From contig PYST01000043.1 in assembly GCA_003049485.1 (NCBI GenBank), positions 67,041-131,040 of the forward strand: 64,000 nucleotides of DNA, written 5' to 3'. This DNA is from Ophioceras dolichostomum (Eukaryota > Ascomycota > Sordariomycetes > Magnaporthales > Ophioceraceae). The notes below the pieces were generated by a model. That model was not told the origin of the DNA. It saw nothing but the letters and a program-made list of their open reading frames with translations, and searched no databases. Numbering within the stretch: the stretch's first letter is position 1; every line of letters begins with the position of its first letter. The translations under genes and the position numbers were made by a program. Below, piece after piece: positions 34,252-47,648 of this stretch.

Positions 34252-36114
34252 TAGCTGTCTATCACACCTCCTTTCGGGTATATGCGTCACTTGACCGAAA
34301 GGGCAGGCAGACTCTGTCTTTCTGGGGTTGTCTCTCAAGGCTCAAGACATATTGCCCTGCAAATGAAGTATAGCATGGTTGATGATGGGCGATGTGACCT
34401 CAACGAAAGAGAACATCAACGTAACCCCCTTTTCCGGCCGGCCCGATGTTCTGCCTCATTCCACGCAAGACGAGACAATACAACTTTCAGGGACGGACGG
34501 ACTGACTGACTGACCGATCTCTATGGGTTTTTGTTTGTCACTTGACACAAAGAAAAGTCTTTTGAGAAACACAAAAATTTTTCACATCATCCGATGTTTT
34601 GTTTCTAGGCCCTATGCGCGCCCTGCTCGGCATATTACTTTGCTGTGCCCCTGAGAGAGAAAATATCTTTCCATCGGACACGGGCGAGCGGTGTGTATGA
34701 CTGAAGTGGAGAGAGACGGACGGTACTAGATAGAATATCTCTCGTAGAATGCACACGTTTTTTTTTTAACGAGGTAAGGCAAATAATTTTGCTTCTCCGA
34801 GGCCAACAACAGCGACCGCCTTACCTCGCTCGCCCCAGGTGGTCTGGGTCGGTCTCTGGAGGTCTCGAACCGCCAAGTCCGGCACGACATCTCATCTATT
34901 TTTCCCTTTCCCCCTCCTCCAAAGAGGTATGTAGTATGTAGTATGCCGTAGCATTCGTTTTTGCCCCCCCCCTCGTTTCTTCTCCCGTCCCCACGCAATG
35001 GGTTGGTAGCGGGCGAGCGGGTTTCGAGACAACGACGTCGGACAGCGTCATCGCTAAGCACTGACCTATTGGTTGTGAATCTTCCACACTTGAGGGGAGG
35101 GGCGGCGCGGCGCCGGGTTCAGATTCAGCAGCAGTGAAAGAGCATAAGGGTTGAACATACATAGGTTCACAGAAAGGCAATATATTGTCCACAAAGCAAC
35201 CGAGCCGCCCGCCCTGGCACGCCCCGATGATTACAACCACTACAACCACCGCGCCGTGCGTGTTCTGCTTTGCTTCGCGTGTCGCTCGCTCGCTCCCGAG
35301 ACCAGAAAAAGAGGAGATGTGACAAAGGCGCGCCTGATGATGCAGAGTGCCGCCTCTTTTTTTACACGAACTATCGAGCGGGCGGCGCGCCCTTCCCCCC
35401 TTTTTTTCCTGCCATGCCTTCGGGAAACACAAATTTGATGACTTAAGTGGATGTGCATAGGCTGGAAGAGGAGGAGGGGAAATGGAAGAACGTGTTTCTC
35501 CCTCCCTCTCTTCCTCTCGGCGCCGTCCTCGCTGAGGTTGCAAGCGGCAGCGGCAGGCAAGGCGTGTAAGGAAAGAACCAAGCCAAGGATTGATTGGATG
35601 ACCCGCTCGCCGGCCTGGCTGGCTGGCTATATGCCGGGTCCTTCAAGGGAACAGAAAACGATAGGAGAATAATATAGGATATTAAAAAAGGAACGCCAAC
35701 CGAAACGCGAACCCGCTCATACATTCGGTAGCAGAGAAGATCGTACGGCCTATAGATTGCGAACAAGGTCCCAATCTGCAGGTGTTTTGCAGCAGCTGGA
35801 GCGGCAACGGTAGGTAGCAGTCAGTACATAGGTGGTATGTAGCACTGCTACCACCATACATACTACAGTCCTCCCTCCCGAAGAGACTTCTCTCGTGCTC
35901 AAGCATGTATGTAATATCGAAATTTGATGGAGACTGGCTGGCTAGATGCAAGCTGCAGCGTCCGCACCCACGCGCAAAGTCACGTAATAAAAAGTGTCCT
36001 TTCAGGTTGGTCGTAGGTCGTTGGCTCGCGCGACCTCTACACGCGACCTCACGGCGTTGACAAACGCCGCTTTACCGATGTCGTGACATATGACGGCGCG
36101 GCATGTAGCGAGAA

Positions 36115-36183
36115 GAACCTACCTACCCTGTGGACAACAAACAGTACCTACCTACCCTACAATAGTACCAAACCTACCTACCC
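36115..36183. repeat. clustered CTACC motifs
   Basis: Three CTACCTACC blocks within about 70 bases, separated by unrelated sequence. This is the strongest cluster of the dispersed CTACC/GGTAG motif. Confidence 0.75.
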
Positions 36184-37225
36184 GCCCACAGACCTGGAGC
36201 GAGGGGAGGCAAAAAAATAATACCGGTGAGAAAAATAGCAACACTTCGGGAGTGCTGCTGGGTCGTAGGTAGGGTGTTCGCCCGCCTTCTCGGCCGCGTG
36301 GTTGCAGGCAGGTAAGCAAGAGGCACAGCTGGGAAAAGCAAGCAGATAACCGATCCGCCCCCGATTTTGATGATCTTTTTTTTGTCATCCATATGGAGGA
36401 AGTGCATGCGTGTGTAGGTGTTATGTGTATGTGTGCGGCCGGAATGCTCTGTATCCATGGATGTTTCCGATGCGGATCAAAGGGAGGTAGATGTGAGATG
36501 TGCAAAAACAGTAAGCTGTGCAGGACTCACCGACCCGACTTGGTCCAACCGGCGATGGGGAGGGAGCGAGGAAGAAAATCGCAAACGTGTAGGTAGAGAC
36601 CTGCTACTTGCAGGTAGGTGCTGGGCGTATTTGCAATACGGGTACTATGGATAGTGGTGATGGGGTGTAGATGGACAGAAGGAAGGGAAATGTTGTATCC
36701 AAACACTTTTTGCCCCTCGATGTCGTCGTCGTCGCTGCAGTGCCCCCGCTTTCCCGACAAACGCCACTCCAACCCCTCCATCATCCCCGGGCACAGCTCG
36801 TATTGAGAGGAGAGAAGTCATTGGGAATGCCTCAGGTATAGAAAAAGGGGGGTGAGGCCGTTTGGGCGAAATGGAGATATCCGTTGCTCCTACTGTCCTG
36901 ACGTGGTTGTGTTGCAGGTATGGAGGAGGAGCGCAGCGATTCAGTTGCAGGTCGAGGTGGGGTCAATTGGTGGTTCCAGCGCATCTTCCCTTCCGGCTTG
37001 TGGAAAAAGGGGGACTCATATCAATCTGTTTTGCTCTCTCTCAGCACCACAAAAGCGGCAGTGACAGCGAACAGCAGCGACACTCGCACAGCGCGAGACA
37101 CGAGACAAACTGAGTGCTGACATCAGATGCTGCCCGCCGTTCTGAGTAGCACAGTCTGAACACATACAACACAAACGATGGAGAAAGGGCGCATGCATGC
37201 CTGGGAGGGGCAGAGAGGGGGCCTA

Positions 37226-37289
37226 GATGCGATGCGATGCGATGCGATGCGCTGCCATGAATGGATGGATCAATGGATGGATGGATGGG
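37226..37289. repeat. GATGC and ATGG microsatellites
   Basis: Five perfect GATGC units at 37226-37251 are followed by ATGG units at 37257-37289. Confidence 0.85.
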
Positions 37290-40006
37290 GAAGCCGCTCG
37301 GAGGTTCCAGCTCCACTGCTGTTGAGTGGACGAGAACGATTCAACTCGCGTCCGCGGACAGCGGCAAGTGTCTCGCGAGCTCCGTATTCCTTCAGTATGC
37401 CCTCTGTATGCCCTCTTTCTACGAGACGCCCGCCGCCCGTCCGCTTGCCCCGTGAGGCGCTGCACGGCAGGTAGGTGGGCAGGTGGGGGGTGGGGTGCTA
37501 TTGCTCTCATCCAATGTTCAATCATCACCAGCAGCAATGAAGCTGTTACCTGATGCATGAATACACCTACATTAGTCTAGAGTGTCAAGGTGCCTAGCGT
37601 CCGTTGGTGGTGTGGTGATGCTGTAGTGATCATTGATGATTCAGGACCACCATCAGTAGGTAGAAGGTAGGTTAGTGGGTGGATTCACACATAGAGCTCC
37701 AGCTGCTTTGAGCGGTTCGTCTGCCTCGGTGGGCGCTTTTTGCACCGCAAGCGCTGACGATCAAAGATCCAGAACCAGAGACCGATCGGGTTGTGGCTAC
37801 CTAATTCTTGACTCAAGTGCGCAGGTTGGTGACGTGTGCAGGATGAATTTAGTCGAAATCGACAGGAGCCGGGCAGATCGAGGAAGGGATTGATGGAGAA
37901 CGACCGTCTCCATCGGTTCCTTCCCCCTTTTTCGCCTTCTGTTCTGCGCCGGTCTGCGTCGTAGTCAAGTGCGTTCGCTGGCGGGGTCTTTCCTCCTGAG
38001 AGGATCGCAGATCGGAGCAGAAGCGCCGCTTCCATCATTAGGGGTGACCGGGGATTGGATGCGGCCTCATGGCTTCAAACCTCTTGGAACTAGTAGACCC
38101 CTCCTCTTGGACCCTCACTAAAGTGGTAGTCGAGGAACTGGATGCTGCTCCTTCCAGATTCGGGGATCGACTTGACTGATAGACAAGCTCGCTTGCGCTT
38201 TGCCTCTCTATTGTCTGTACTGTACCTTATGTAGGTGGAATTGATAGACAGTGGGTGGTGCAGGATCGGGGGCAGCCGCCGCCCTAACAGTAGTACTACT
38301 TGATAGTCCGGCATCAGGACACCAGTCCCTTTGGATCTGTATTCAACGAGTCGTCACTGGAGGATGGATTGCGGCGGATGCGGCACTCCCTTCAAGGAAA
38401 GTCCATGCAACACAAAGGACTAAAGACTAGGAAGAGGAATCACCAGGATCACAGATCCGAGAGTCCACCATCACCGGTGGCGCGTCGACCGTGGGATGGC
38501 GATAGTGGTAGAGGGAGGGGCTGATGATGATGATCGATCGCTGGTGCTTGCTTGTTAGCTATGCTCGGAATGAGTCGTCCGCTCCATGACGTTACCGACC
38601 GCAACGCGTCCCGCCGATCGGATGGTGATGCGTTGGGGTGGCCGGACACTTTAGAACGCATTCCTCAGTCTGTTGTGAATCTCTGTGACGCTCTGTGACG
38701 GGAAGGGAGGGGAGAGAGGGAGTCATACGGCAGCCTCTTGTCTTGCTCCATCCCGCACCATCATCCCACCTACCTAAAGCTCATCCCATCATCTCACCTT
38801 TTCCGATATCATTCACTGCCGCATGCCGTGACCCTCGAGGAATGTTTGATGAGCCAAGCAGCCAGCCAGTCAAAAAGGCCAGCAGATAGATCAACATGGA
38901 GCCGTGTCGTGTTCCTGCCGGTCGGGTCCGGTGCTTCATAGGTTATCTAAAGTGCCTTGGATGATGCCTAGAACAAGTAGCAAAAATGATATGATTGTTG
39001 GAAATATCAGCCGTGTCTCTTGTGTCTCTTGTTTCTCTCTGTCTGGCCGGCACAAGGCAGAGAGAGAGTAACACGGAGAGAGGGAGTCAAGGAGCGTAGC
39101 ATGATCGGACTTCAGATCCCATCCCGTCTTGTAAGTGCTGCGCCTTGGAATGCCGCATATGCCTCCGAGTCTTCGAAACTCCATGGAACTGTTCCGTGAC
39201 GGCGGCGTGTGCCGGCATTGGCAAAAACCGATAGACATGCTCTGCCCGTATTTGTGGTCCTCTATGGTATAATTTGCCTCTTATCATCTGTGTGGGTGTG
39301 TCTGTCTGCCCAATATGATCTTCAAGTTGCTATATCAATCGGCCAAGATGGAGGTCGATCTAACGCCAAGAGGGGGCCGAGGTCGGGAACACACACAAAA
39401 AAAATGTAGAACAAATAAGGAGAGTAGAAAGAGAAAAATAGTCCGATCTCTGATATGCCCCGCAAAAAAAGTAAGCTGCTGTTCATGAACGAGAAGCGAT
39501 GAGTTTCGTCGGGCAGGCTTTTTTCTTCGTCCCAGGGATTTCGCATGACAGAGGGCAAGATGGATCATCATGATCGACACTGCTCGCGTTTTGGTTTGAG
39601 GTGTGTTGCGGGAGTGGCCAGAGAGGCAAGGGGGGATCGAACCAGAGGGCGGTCAGAGCTTCAGCCTCGCACGCCGCCTCGCAGGGGGCGTAGCAGGGTC
39701 CTTGCACGCCTCGCCTGGTCCCAGGAGTTTCCAGTGCCGGCCCTGCACGGACTGCCATTGTTCCCCTCATGCCTGCCCCTCCTCCTTGCCCCTCTGTTCG
39801 TTCGGTGAGTGGCGGCATCAGGGCAGTCTGAAGTCTGGAGTCCGGTACGAGCGAGATGCTGTGCTCGTGCTGTTCTCCGTCTGGAAGGTGCCGCGCCTGG
39901 AGGGATTTTGTGGGATTCCCATCTTCCATGGTCGTGATTCAGAAAATCCCGTACTAGCTTCTGGAACGGAACGAAGTGTTCCTCGTGTCCCTCCCCTTCC
40001 TCCTCC

Positions 40007-40053
40007 TCCATGCTCCATCTCCATGCTCCATGCTCCATGCTACATGCTCCATT
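40007..40053. repeat. CATGCTC heptamer array
   Basis: About six copies of CATGCTC with small variations (CATCTC, CTACATGCTC). Confidence 0.8.
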
Positions 40054-43000
40054 CCCCTCCTTGGAGCTGTTGAATCTGGGATTCTTGTTGGGATCATAAA
40101 AGTATCACCAATGTCTATGGTGCGTGCGACCACCACTTGCTCCTCCCTATATTTGTGATCAGCCCATTCAGGGGTGTTAGGAGAGGGCAGGTGTTCACCT
40201 CACGGCCCTCCCTCACCTCACCTCAACGGTGGTTCAACCACCGAAGTCGGGCGAGGAGCTGGCCCAAGATCCAGTGCGCATTGGCACACCACCAGATTTG
40301 TTGGTCATTGGTAGCGCATATTGGCTGATGTCGGGAGCATTTTCGGTGGGCTCCTCCAATAGCAGCGCAGGTTCCCGCAGTAATGATTCCCGCAATGCTT
40401 CCCGGCCGTCTAAGCTGCAAGTGCAAGTGTGATAGTGTGATGGCATGGCTGGCACCGACCGACCTGGCACGTTCTGGCATGGTCCCAGCCGGATATCTAC
40501 GGGTCAAGAGTCAAGACAGACGCACCAGCAAGAATCTCGTGATCATCTGCCACGCTTCCAGGCTCCTGATGTCCGTGGTACAAGAGCGGGCAGCGTGTGC
40601 GTCTGTGCGGATTCGAAGGCAGCCTGGTTGTGATGTCAGATCCCGCGTCGGAACCGCACCAGAGTGAGAGAATATCCCATCCCATCACGCAGCTCAGACC
40701 ACCCCTGGCTGACCTGGACGGGGTACCGCTGGTTCGGAGGGAGATCATTAACCCGAGAGGGTCAGCACGAGCAACGCCAACAGCAAGCAGCCTTGTCAAG
40801 TAGGTGTGACTGGCCCGAACACAAGACCATTTTCCTCTTCTTCCGGGGCGGGTGGAAAGCTGAATATGGTGAGCGATATGTGTTGTGGGTGTGTGCTCTT
40901 CTTGCTCATCAAGCTCACCGCCGTCCGCTGGCGTCCACTCTCACCCCCTCCTTCCCTCCCTCCCTGCCTGCTCTAAAACACCATCTTACCGATTACGAAT
41001 AAATGCCGCCCTCGTCAATCATTCATCACTATCAGCCCGGGATCTTTTTTGATGATGATGATGTGTGTGTCTGTTGGCCTGACGAGAGAAAAAAAACGAT
41101 GATCCAACCCTCTCTTGGTGTCAGAGCGGACAGGCTAAAATGGGTGTGGTGCCAGCGTTTGAAACGCCTGCGTAATTTATTAGTGGGTGATGAAGCTGGC
41201 TGAAAGGCGGGCAGCTCGCGCCCGGATTGGCTGCAGGTGGCAAAAGTGATCAGTAAGATGGGCGCAACGTGTCGAAACCTCAGCCAGCCCAGCCAGACAT
41301 TGCCATGCCGCCCGTTCCAGTCAGGTCCTTCCTCCCCCTCTCATCATCACTAGAAATTCCATCCATCCCTCCCTTGCCGGCGCACATGCAGGGAGGGAGG
41401 GCATATTCCCCCTGTATGTAGATCGTTTGACCAATTGTAGGAGCCCGAAAGATAAGACAGCCCAAGAGGCTTGTCGGTCGACTAAAGTTGCTCTCTCTTC
41501 CAGAACGCTCATGAGCGCCAGAACAAGCAAACATGAAGCAGACTTCGCAATAACTTGGGTCATGAGATTGACGACCCCGGACCCCCAACCTGACCTGACT
41601 GACCCAGTCGGTTTTTTTTTTTCTTCTTTTTTTTTCGTTCTTTTTTTCGTCCTCGTTGTTTCTGCATGAGGCCTTACCCGGGGAGGAAATGGACTGTATG
41701 TTGTAAGATCACCAACATGGAGCACATACGACAGTAGTAGGGAGGCGATATCTGCACACACGACCTCATTCAATCTATTGAAACTGGGGGCTCAAACGTC
41801 AGTGCAGGTCAGGTCCACCCCTAGAAAACATTCCATCTGTCGTCTGATAATATGTACCGGAGTATGGATTCGGAGGGGTGATGGATGGGTAGTGTTGTTG
41901 CAGAGTGCATTGTTTCTCCGGTGCAGTAGCGGCGGTACCGTTTGAAAGGTCCCAGCCAGAGCCAGACCCGACCCGGCGCTACGACCAGGCGGCCGACGCC
42001 GTCCGTATCGGTATCATCATTCATCAGTCGCTTGGAGGTGTGGGTCACGATGGTCACGACGGCCGAGAAATATTTCATGCAGACAAACGGGGCGAATGGT
42101 CTGCCTGCTGCCAATCCGGTGGAGAGTCGTCTGTCTTTGGGATGGGCGGCTGCAACGCTGCTAGTCCTAATCGGGAACTAATAACGCACCGCTCGTAATC
42201 CGTGAAAGTGTCAGTTATGGTACCTGTAATAATGCTTCTTGTGCTGTGATGCTGTCAATGCTGCTGCGCACCAGTCATTACGGAATGCGTACCCCAAAAG
42301 GCGATGACGATGATGAAAGGACCATCGTTTTGCGCCGGCTCTAGGCCTGCTGGGCTGTCTGCAAAGGAACAGTTGCAGTTGAGCTTGGTGGATGACTGGC
42401 CTTGATGATCTTCATTTCTTTTAGGGTGCCACATGCACATGGACGCACACATGGGCACCCTCTTCACCATCGAGAAGAAGTAAGAGGGGTATCGGGGGGC
42501 TTCACAGCACCGTCGTCGGTCACCGTCAATGGGAGGCAGAACAGCACGAGCGGTGGATCCTCTCAGTGGGCAGAAACAAGAGAAAACGTCAGGGACGTTA
42601 ATCTAAACGGGTTGACATGAATACGACGCTGGTGAGAAGGGAAGGAGCGGCAGATCTTCTAACCCTCGACATCAATATCCTGCATTCTATTTCGCCCACG
42701 AGGTACCGCCACCGCAGCTCTGAGGGCGAAAATGAAAAAGCAAGATAGACACAGTACTGTGGTATTGAGACCTTTCTGAAAGCTGACAAAGGAGACGAAT
42801 CTAGGCTCCTAACCCAGCCAATATTGGCCGACGGCGGTGGCGCTGGGCATTCAATAGACCAGAGAAAATCAACCGCAGAACGTTAAACTTGAACGGGCGG
42901 AGAATGGAACGGAGCGGTGGCCAAATCGGCCAAATCGGGGCGCCCAAAGATACGACCATGGATGGGTGGCTGCAGCACAAGCACAGCACTGAGCAGAGAC

Positions 43001-46000
43001 AGTTCCATGGGGCCAAACACCATCAGCCTCATCCAATAAAGCAATGCCCGACACGTGAGCAACAAGAATTCTCCTTCTGGAACATGCTTTTTTTGGGGAA
43101 CCACCAGACCCAGGGCGGCGAATCCCAGGTCGGTCGGTCATCTTTCATCACATCCCATCACAAGGAGAAGAAGAAAAGCACAGACCGACGAAGGGAACTA
43201 CAGTACAGGAGGCCCCGATTGGCTGCAACGACGGACAAAAAAAATAGGGGGCGAACATGGATGTAATCGGGGAGGGACCAAGGGGGCACGCTCCCACACT
43301 TCGACAGCCTCACTTTCTTCGGTTCGGTAAGACGCGGCCTCAGGCGGCCAAAACGAATAACCTGCGCCCAGCTTATAGCTCCTTGGTTTCTCTTGGCTTC
43401 CCCTCTCCCCCCTTTCCCCCAAGATCCCTTGCTTTTTTGCTGTCTGGCTGGCTGTGTGGCTGTTGCTCGAATCCTGCAGAAGGGAATGAACATGAAGGGC
43501 CCTATGTCGAATCCTACACAGCAAAAGGGGAATGGTGGGTGGTCGATAGCGTGCATTCCAGTCAGAAGTCGGTCAGATTGAAGACAGGCCTGGCCTGGCT
43601 GGGCGCTTGCTTGCCTGCTTCAATCTGCTTGCCCGTGATCATGAATGACCAGCAAGGGAAGCAGAAGCACTTGCTCATTTCGCGTTGGGGTGCATCGCGC
43701 CGCCGCACGTCGCGACCCTTCTCAGATATTTTCCCGAGATTGCGAAAGCGACTGCTCAACCGCTGTTACCGCTCATGGAACTGTCCGCTCGCTGTCGCTG
43801 ATGCCCTGTCAGAACCTTTCCAGGGCCAAAGCCCGTTTCTAATCTTGTTTTTTGCGGGATACAGATCTGCTGGCTGACTGTGGGGAGAGGGAGACATTCG
43901 GAGCTGTGCGACGACAGCCGTTTCCGCTGGGGAGCCCTGGCCTGCAGGGGATGAGCAAGGGAAACCTGGACACACAGCGTTGTCATCAGTCATCAGTCCC
44001 TCCCTCTCGCAAGCAAAGCGGGCTCCGAATCTGCCGGATCTCTCCTTGGACTCTCCATAGCAAAAAAATTATGCCGAGCCCACCCTCTCCGCACTGTGAT
44101 CCTTTTTGGTTACTGCTTTCTCTGTGCCTCTTTTTGATGATGTGGCTTCACCCACCAGTCATCAGTCTTGCCGCCTGTTCTGTCTCCTCCGTCTACTCTG
44201 GATGGGGAACCGAACCCGGAACGCCACGACTCGACAAATAGAAAAGAGGCCGGTGATTGGAGTCGGGGAAAGTAACGGAAAGCGCCGTGTGGGTGGCGTG
44301 GTGGTGTGGCCGCCGACTGGTCTTGTGGCCGTCGATGCTGCGACTGCAGTGCATGCATTGCATCGCTAGTGGGAGTGCTGCTGTGTAGAACATTTGTGGA
44401 TATCATCATGGCTGGAATGCTGCTGTATGCTGGCTGGTGAATGGCTGGATACTTGTTGTGCGTGTGCAGTGCAGCCACAACCCACCAACCACAACGTGAA
44501 AAATGTTTGCCTTCCTGTTTTCGTTTGCTAGATAGCATAATTTTACACAACTTGGCTGTTGCATAATTACCCAGCCAGTCAGGGCTGCCGGAAGCCGGTT
44601 CTCCATTGGTGACACCGCCCAACTCGTGCAGGAGAGATGCGGAGATTCTGTGACTGACCGCTGGGCGAATCCTCAAGGCGTCACTGGGATTGGCTGGGGC
44701 CTGGGATAGCCTGGCCATCCTGGCACCGACTCCTTCCCGCAGCATCATCATCATGTGGCCCCCCATTTTCTGACAATACGGGAAGTATCTTTTTGGGAAG
44801 CAGTTGCAGCAACCAGCCTTCGAATGCTTCGTATGTGCATTCGGTCGCTTCAGCTCGCTCGCTCTTCTTCGAGTCGCACTTTTTTGAGTTTTGTGCACTC
44901 GAGTGCCTGGACCGTCGGTGGGCGGAGTGAGCAGGGACGAAAGTTCAGCCGAGCAAGCCATGGCAGGTCATTTGGTGCCAGGCTAATGTTTGAATCACCA
45001 CCAGAAGGCAGATCCCCGGCCAAATGTAATGCCATGGGTATGGGATGGGAGGCCGACGATGAACATGGAAGTCGGTCGGAGCCTCGAGTGCTCGACTGTC
45101 TCCCTCACAGGCTCACTGCTCTGTCTGTGTGGTCATTTCGCTCTCTCTTCACTTTCTTCTGCCTGGCACCTGCATATGTCTGGCATTGACCCGCCATTTC
45201 GCAGGGACGGGGCCCGGGGCTGCCGACTTGTCCGCGACTGCTGTCCGTTGTATGTTCTATCTGTTTGTGTCTCCCTCGCCTGCAAGATGCTGCCGCTGCG
45301 ACTCCGTACCGATGGGCTCAATGCTTCCCCACGGACGGAAACAACCATACGATCCCAGGCGAGAATCGCGCAAACGCCAGACATTCAAAGTCAAGGAGAG
45401 GGGGAAGGGAGCGGGAAAATGGGGAGATGGAGGGAGATGTGAAGGCAAGGTCCTGCCCAGGACCCCAGCTCAACGCGATTCACCTCTTGCTGGGCGCCGT
45501 GTTGAGCAGGAGTTTCATAGAGCCTGGGAGCCTGGGAAGCCTCGCACCCTCACTCCCTCCATGTCGGAGAGTGGGAGTAGCGAGGAAGATTCGTCAAACA
45601 GAAAATTTGTGCCAAGCTCATGTCTGTGGCTTGCGTTCTGGCACGGGTTGTTTCTGTTCTTCTGTTGAACCCTGCTGCCCTTTAATCCCGGTCCGTTGCT
45701 TACTGTGTTGCAAAAAGGTTTATTTCTTTCCATGATACGAAAGACTTGAAAGGTTGCCCTTCCAGCATACAGGACGAGATGAATAGATGAATGGGGCGAC
45801 GGCCTGGGAAAAACTTTGCTGGGAACATGGGGCATTGGTACAACAGGAATGCGCCGTGGGTGGACTGGTTATGACGACTGGAGGTCACCAGAACAGAAAA
45901 ATTGGAGGAAATTAGAGAGAAAACACCCCAAGTTCACATGGAGGCACACACCACTTCAGCTTCTCACAAGAACAAGACGAAAAGAAGCTAGAGACAAAGA

Positions 46001-47012
46001 GAAACAGATGGATGGATGGAAAAAAGGGGCGGACGGACCACAGAGTGGCCAGGCGGATATAGCCAAGCGCAATGTACGAGTGGCTCGATGGCGTTCGCAC
46101 CGCTGCACTCTGGCTGCACTCTGGATGCAAGCTGCTGCACTGAACTGAACCAGACCTGAACTGATTGATGATGAGCGAGAGCGAGAGCCAGCGACCCGCG
46201 GGTGGCGGTGATACCACTGGTACCACACCTTGTTTAGGTGGTTTGCAGGTAGCTTGTCTACCACACCCTCTGTGGTCCACTGAATTTTGCTGCAACAGAT
46301 TTGATTATATTGCGTCGTCACAATGGAGCTGCCCACCCACCCTCCTTGAACGCCCCAGGCGGGCTTGGAGAGGGCCTTCCTCTCGCGCTGGTGTATCTGC
46401 GTTTCTGCACGCCCGACACTAAGACAACCTCGCCCCACCATCGCCCCACCTGCCCACCGTGAGCTCGCCTTCCACTGGGCAAGGACGACCAAGCCGGGCA
46501 GCGACTGGGGCAGGACTGGGCCCACCCATCCATGGGAGCATGGCACCCACCCCTTGTTGATCCGTCTCTCGCCATCCTGGACTCGCACACACCACACGCT
46601 GCCTGGGGCAATCCTGGCCCATACTTGAAATAGATGGAGTGGATGGGGAGTGCATAAGTGGGCCCCCGGTCTTAAGACACGGGCGACGGGCTAGCGCAGG
46701 CTGGCAAGGGCTGGTCGAATGCTCTTGGCTCTGAGGTCGTGGGAGAGCAGGGGTCTCGTTCTCTTGTTCTCTTGTCCACTTCCTTCCCGACCTCTGACCT
46801 CCAGAGGGGAAAGATACTTGGGTACCTCCGGCCTGGCCTTTCTCTGCCTCTGACTGGCGAGTTAAGCCACTCGAGCTCCACGCACACCATTCCTCACTGC
46901 AACTCCCACACCCCATCCTTGGTCGCCCTCCTCTCCTTGTGCGCGCCAAGCCGAGAAGAGCATGGTGGGCATGGGCCATATGCTGCCACAGGATGGGGCG
47001 AGAGAGCGATGA

Positions 47013-47648
47013 GCAAGTGAGTGCTCCAAACGTAGTATTCTGATAATATCTTCAACCCCCCCTCCGTCCGCCTCATTTCTCCAATCTTCTTCCACGTCCA
47101 TCTTCATACGCTCCTTCAACAAAACCCTTTTACCTCCCCTCGCTCCTCTGTCCTGGACTTTCGTCGTCCTAGTCGTCCTCTCCGACCAGACAACTAGACC
47201 TTCCTCTCTCTTCCTCCATCTCGCCTACCTACTCGACGACGACGCCACTTCGCCTCCTCACCTCATCACACGCCAACCTCCTTCGACGACGACGAACCTC
47301 CTCTCCTTCCCTTTTTCTGTGGCCAGACTCGTTGATTCGAAGTCACCTTTTTTGTTGTTACAAAGAATAATCAAGGACCCGGTAATCCATCCACGCAAGG
47401 CCGCTTCCATAAGGATTTCTTTTGGTTTTTGCCTCCTGCCCGGATTTAGGAAAAGGACCAGTTCGAGCTCTTCCTTTCTCTAATATTCCCCCTGGCCACC
47501 CACAGCTTTGTCCGGCGACTCTGTTTTGTTTGACTTGGGGCCCAAGCATCATTCCAAAGTGTCCCGGAGCCAGGATCCATCTTCTGCCAGGAGTGCCGGA
47601 GACCACGACAACCTCGCCTTTTGAGGAGCCTCCAGACCCCCTGGTATC
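47013..47648 (+). promoter_or_regulatory. pyrimidine-rich, ATG-free leader/promoter of the Ran1-like kinase
   Basis: From 47037 to about 47330 the plus strand is dominated by C and T. Between the ATG at 47009 and the kinase start at 47649 there is not one ATG on the plus strand. CT-rich tracts commonly mark transcription start regions in filamentous fungi, so this is probably a long 5' leader; the exact start site is not visible. Confidence 0.55.

Larger units (their letters stand above)
27139..47648. other. gene desert of about 20.5 kb
   Basis: I read both strands and found no frame with a recognisable domain, no exon series with splice logic, no tRNA or rRNA, and no transposon protein. Open frames are 60-280 codons, overlap on both strands and translate to low-complexity or basic sequence. 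Base composition is mixed, not the AT-rich pattern of RIP. The region carries many microsatellites, the main ones listed separately. The first few hundred bases are PRP4 3' flank; the last 600 are leader of the Ran1-like kinase. Confidence 0.6.

Noticed and set aside
34865..34876. perfect tRNA B-box look-alike (GGTTCGAGACC, minus strand)
   Set aside because: The T stem has a mismatch, there is no A box at the proper distance and no acceptor stem partner.
39630..39645. B-box look-alike (GGTTCGATCCC, minus strand)
   Set aside because: The flanking T-stem bases do not pair (TCTGG against CCCCC), and no cloverleaf can be built.
40229..40432. 67-codon frame with a Ser/Asn-rich, protein-like end
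   Set aside because: It starts with GTG, not ATG; no upstream exon or splice sites could be linked to it.
44205..44220. GGTTCGGTTCC (minus strand) as tRNA B box
   Set aside because: It lacks the nearly invariant A58 and no stem-loop set can be drawn.
43257..44961. open frames of 200-280 codons in the desert
   Set aside because: They overlap on both strands, contain no domain, and their composition reflects low-complexity DNA.
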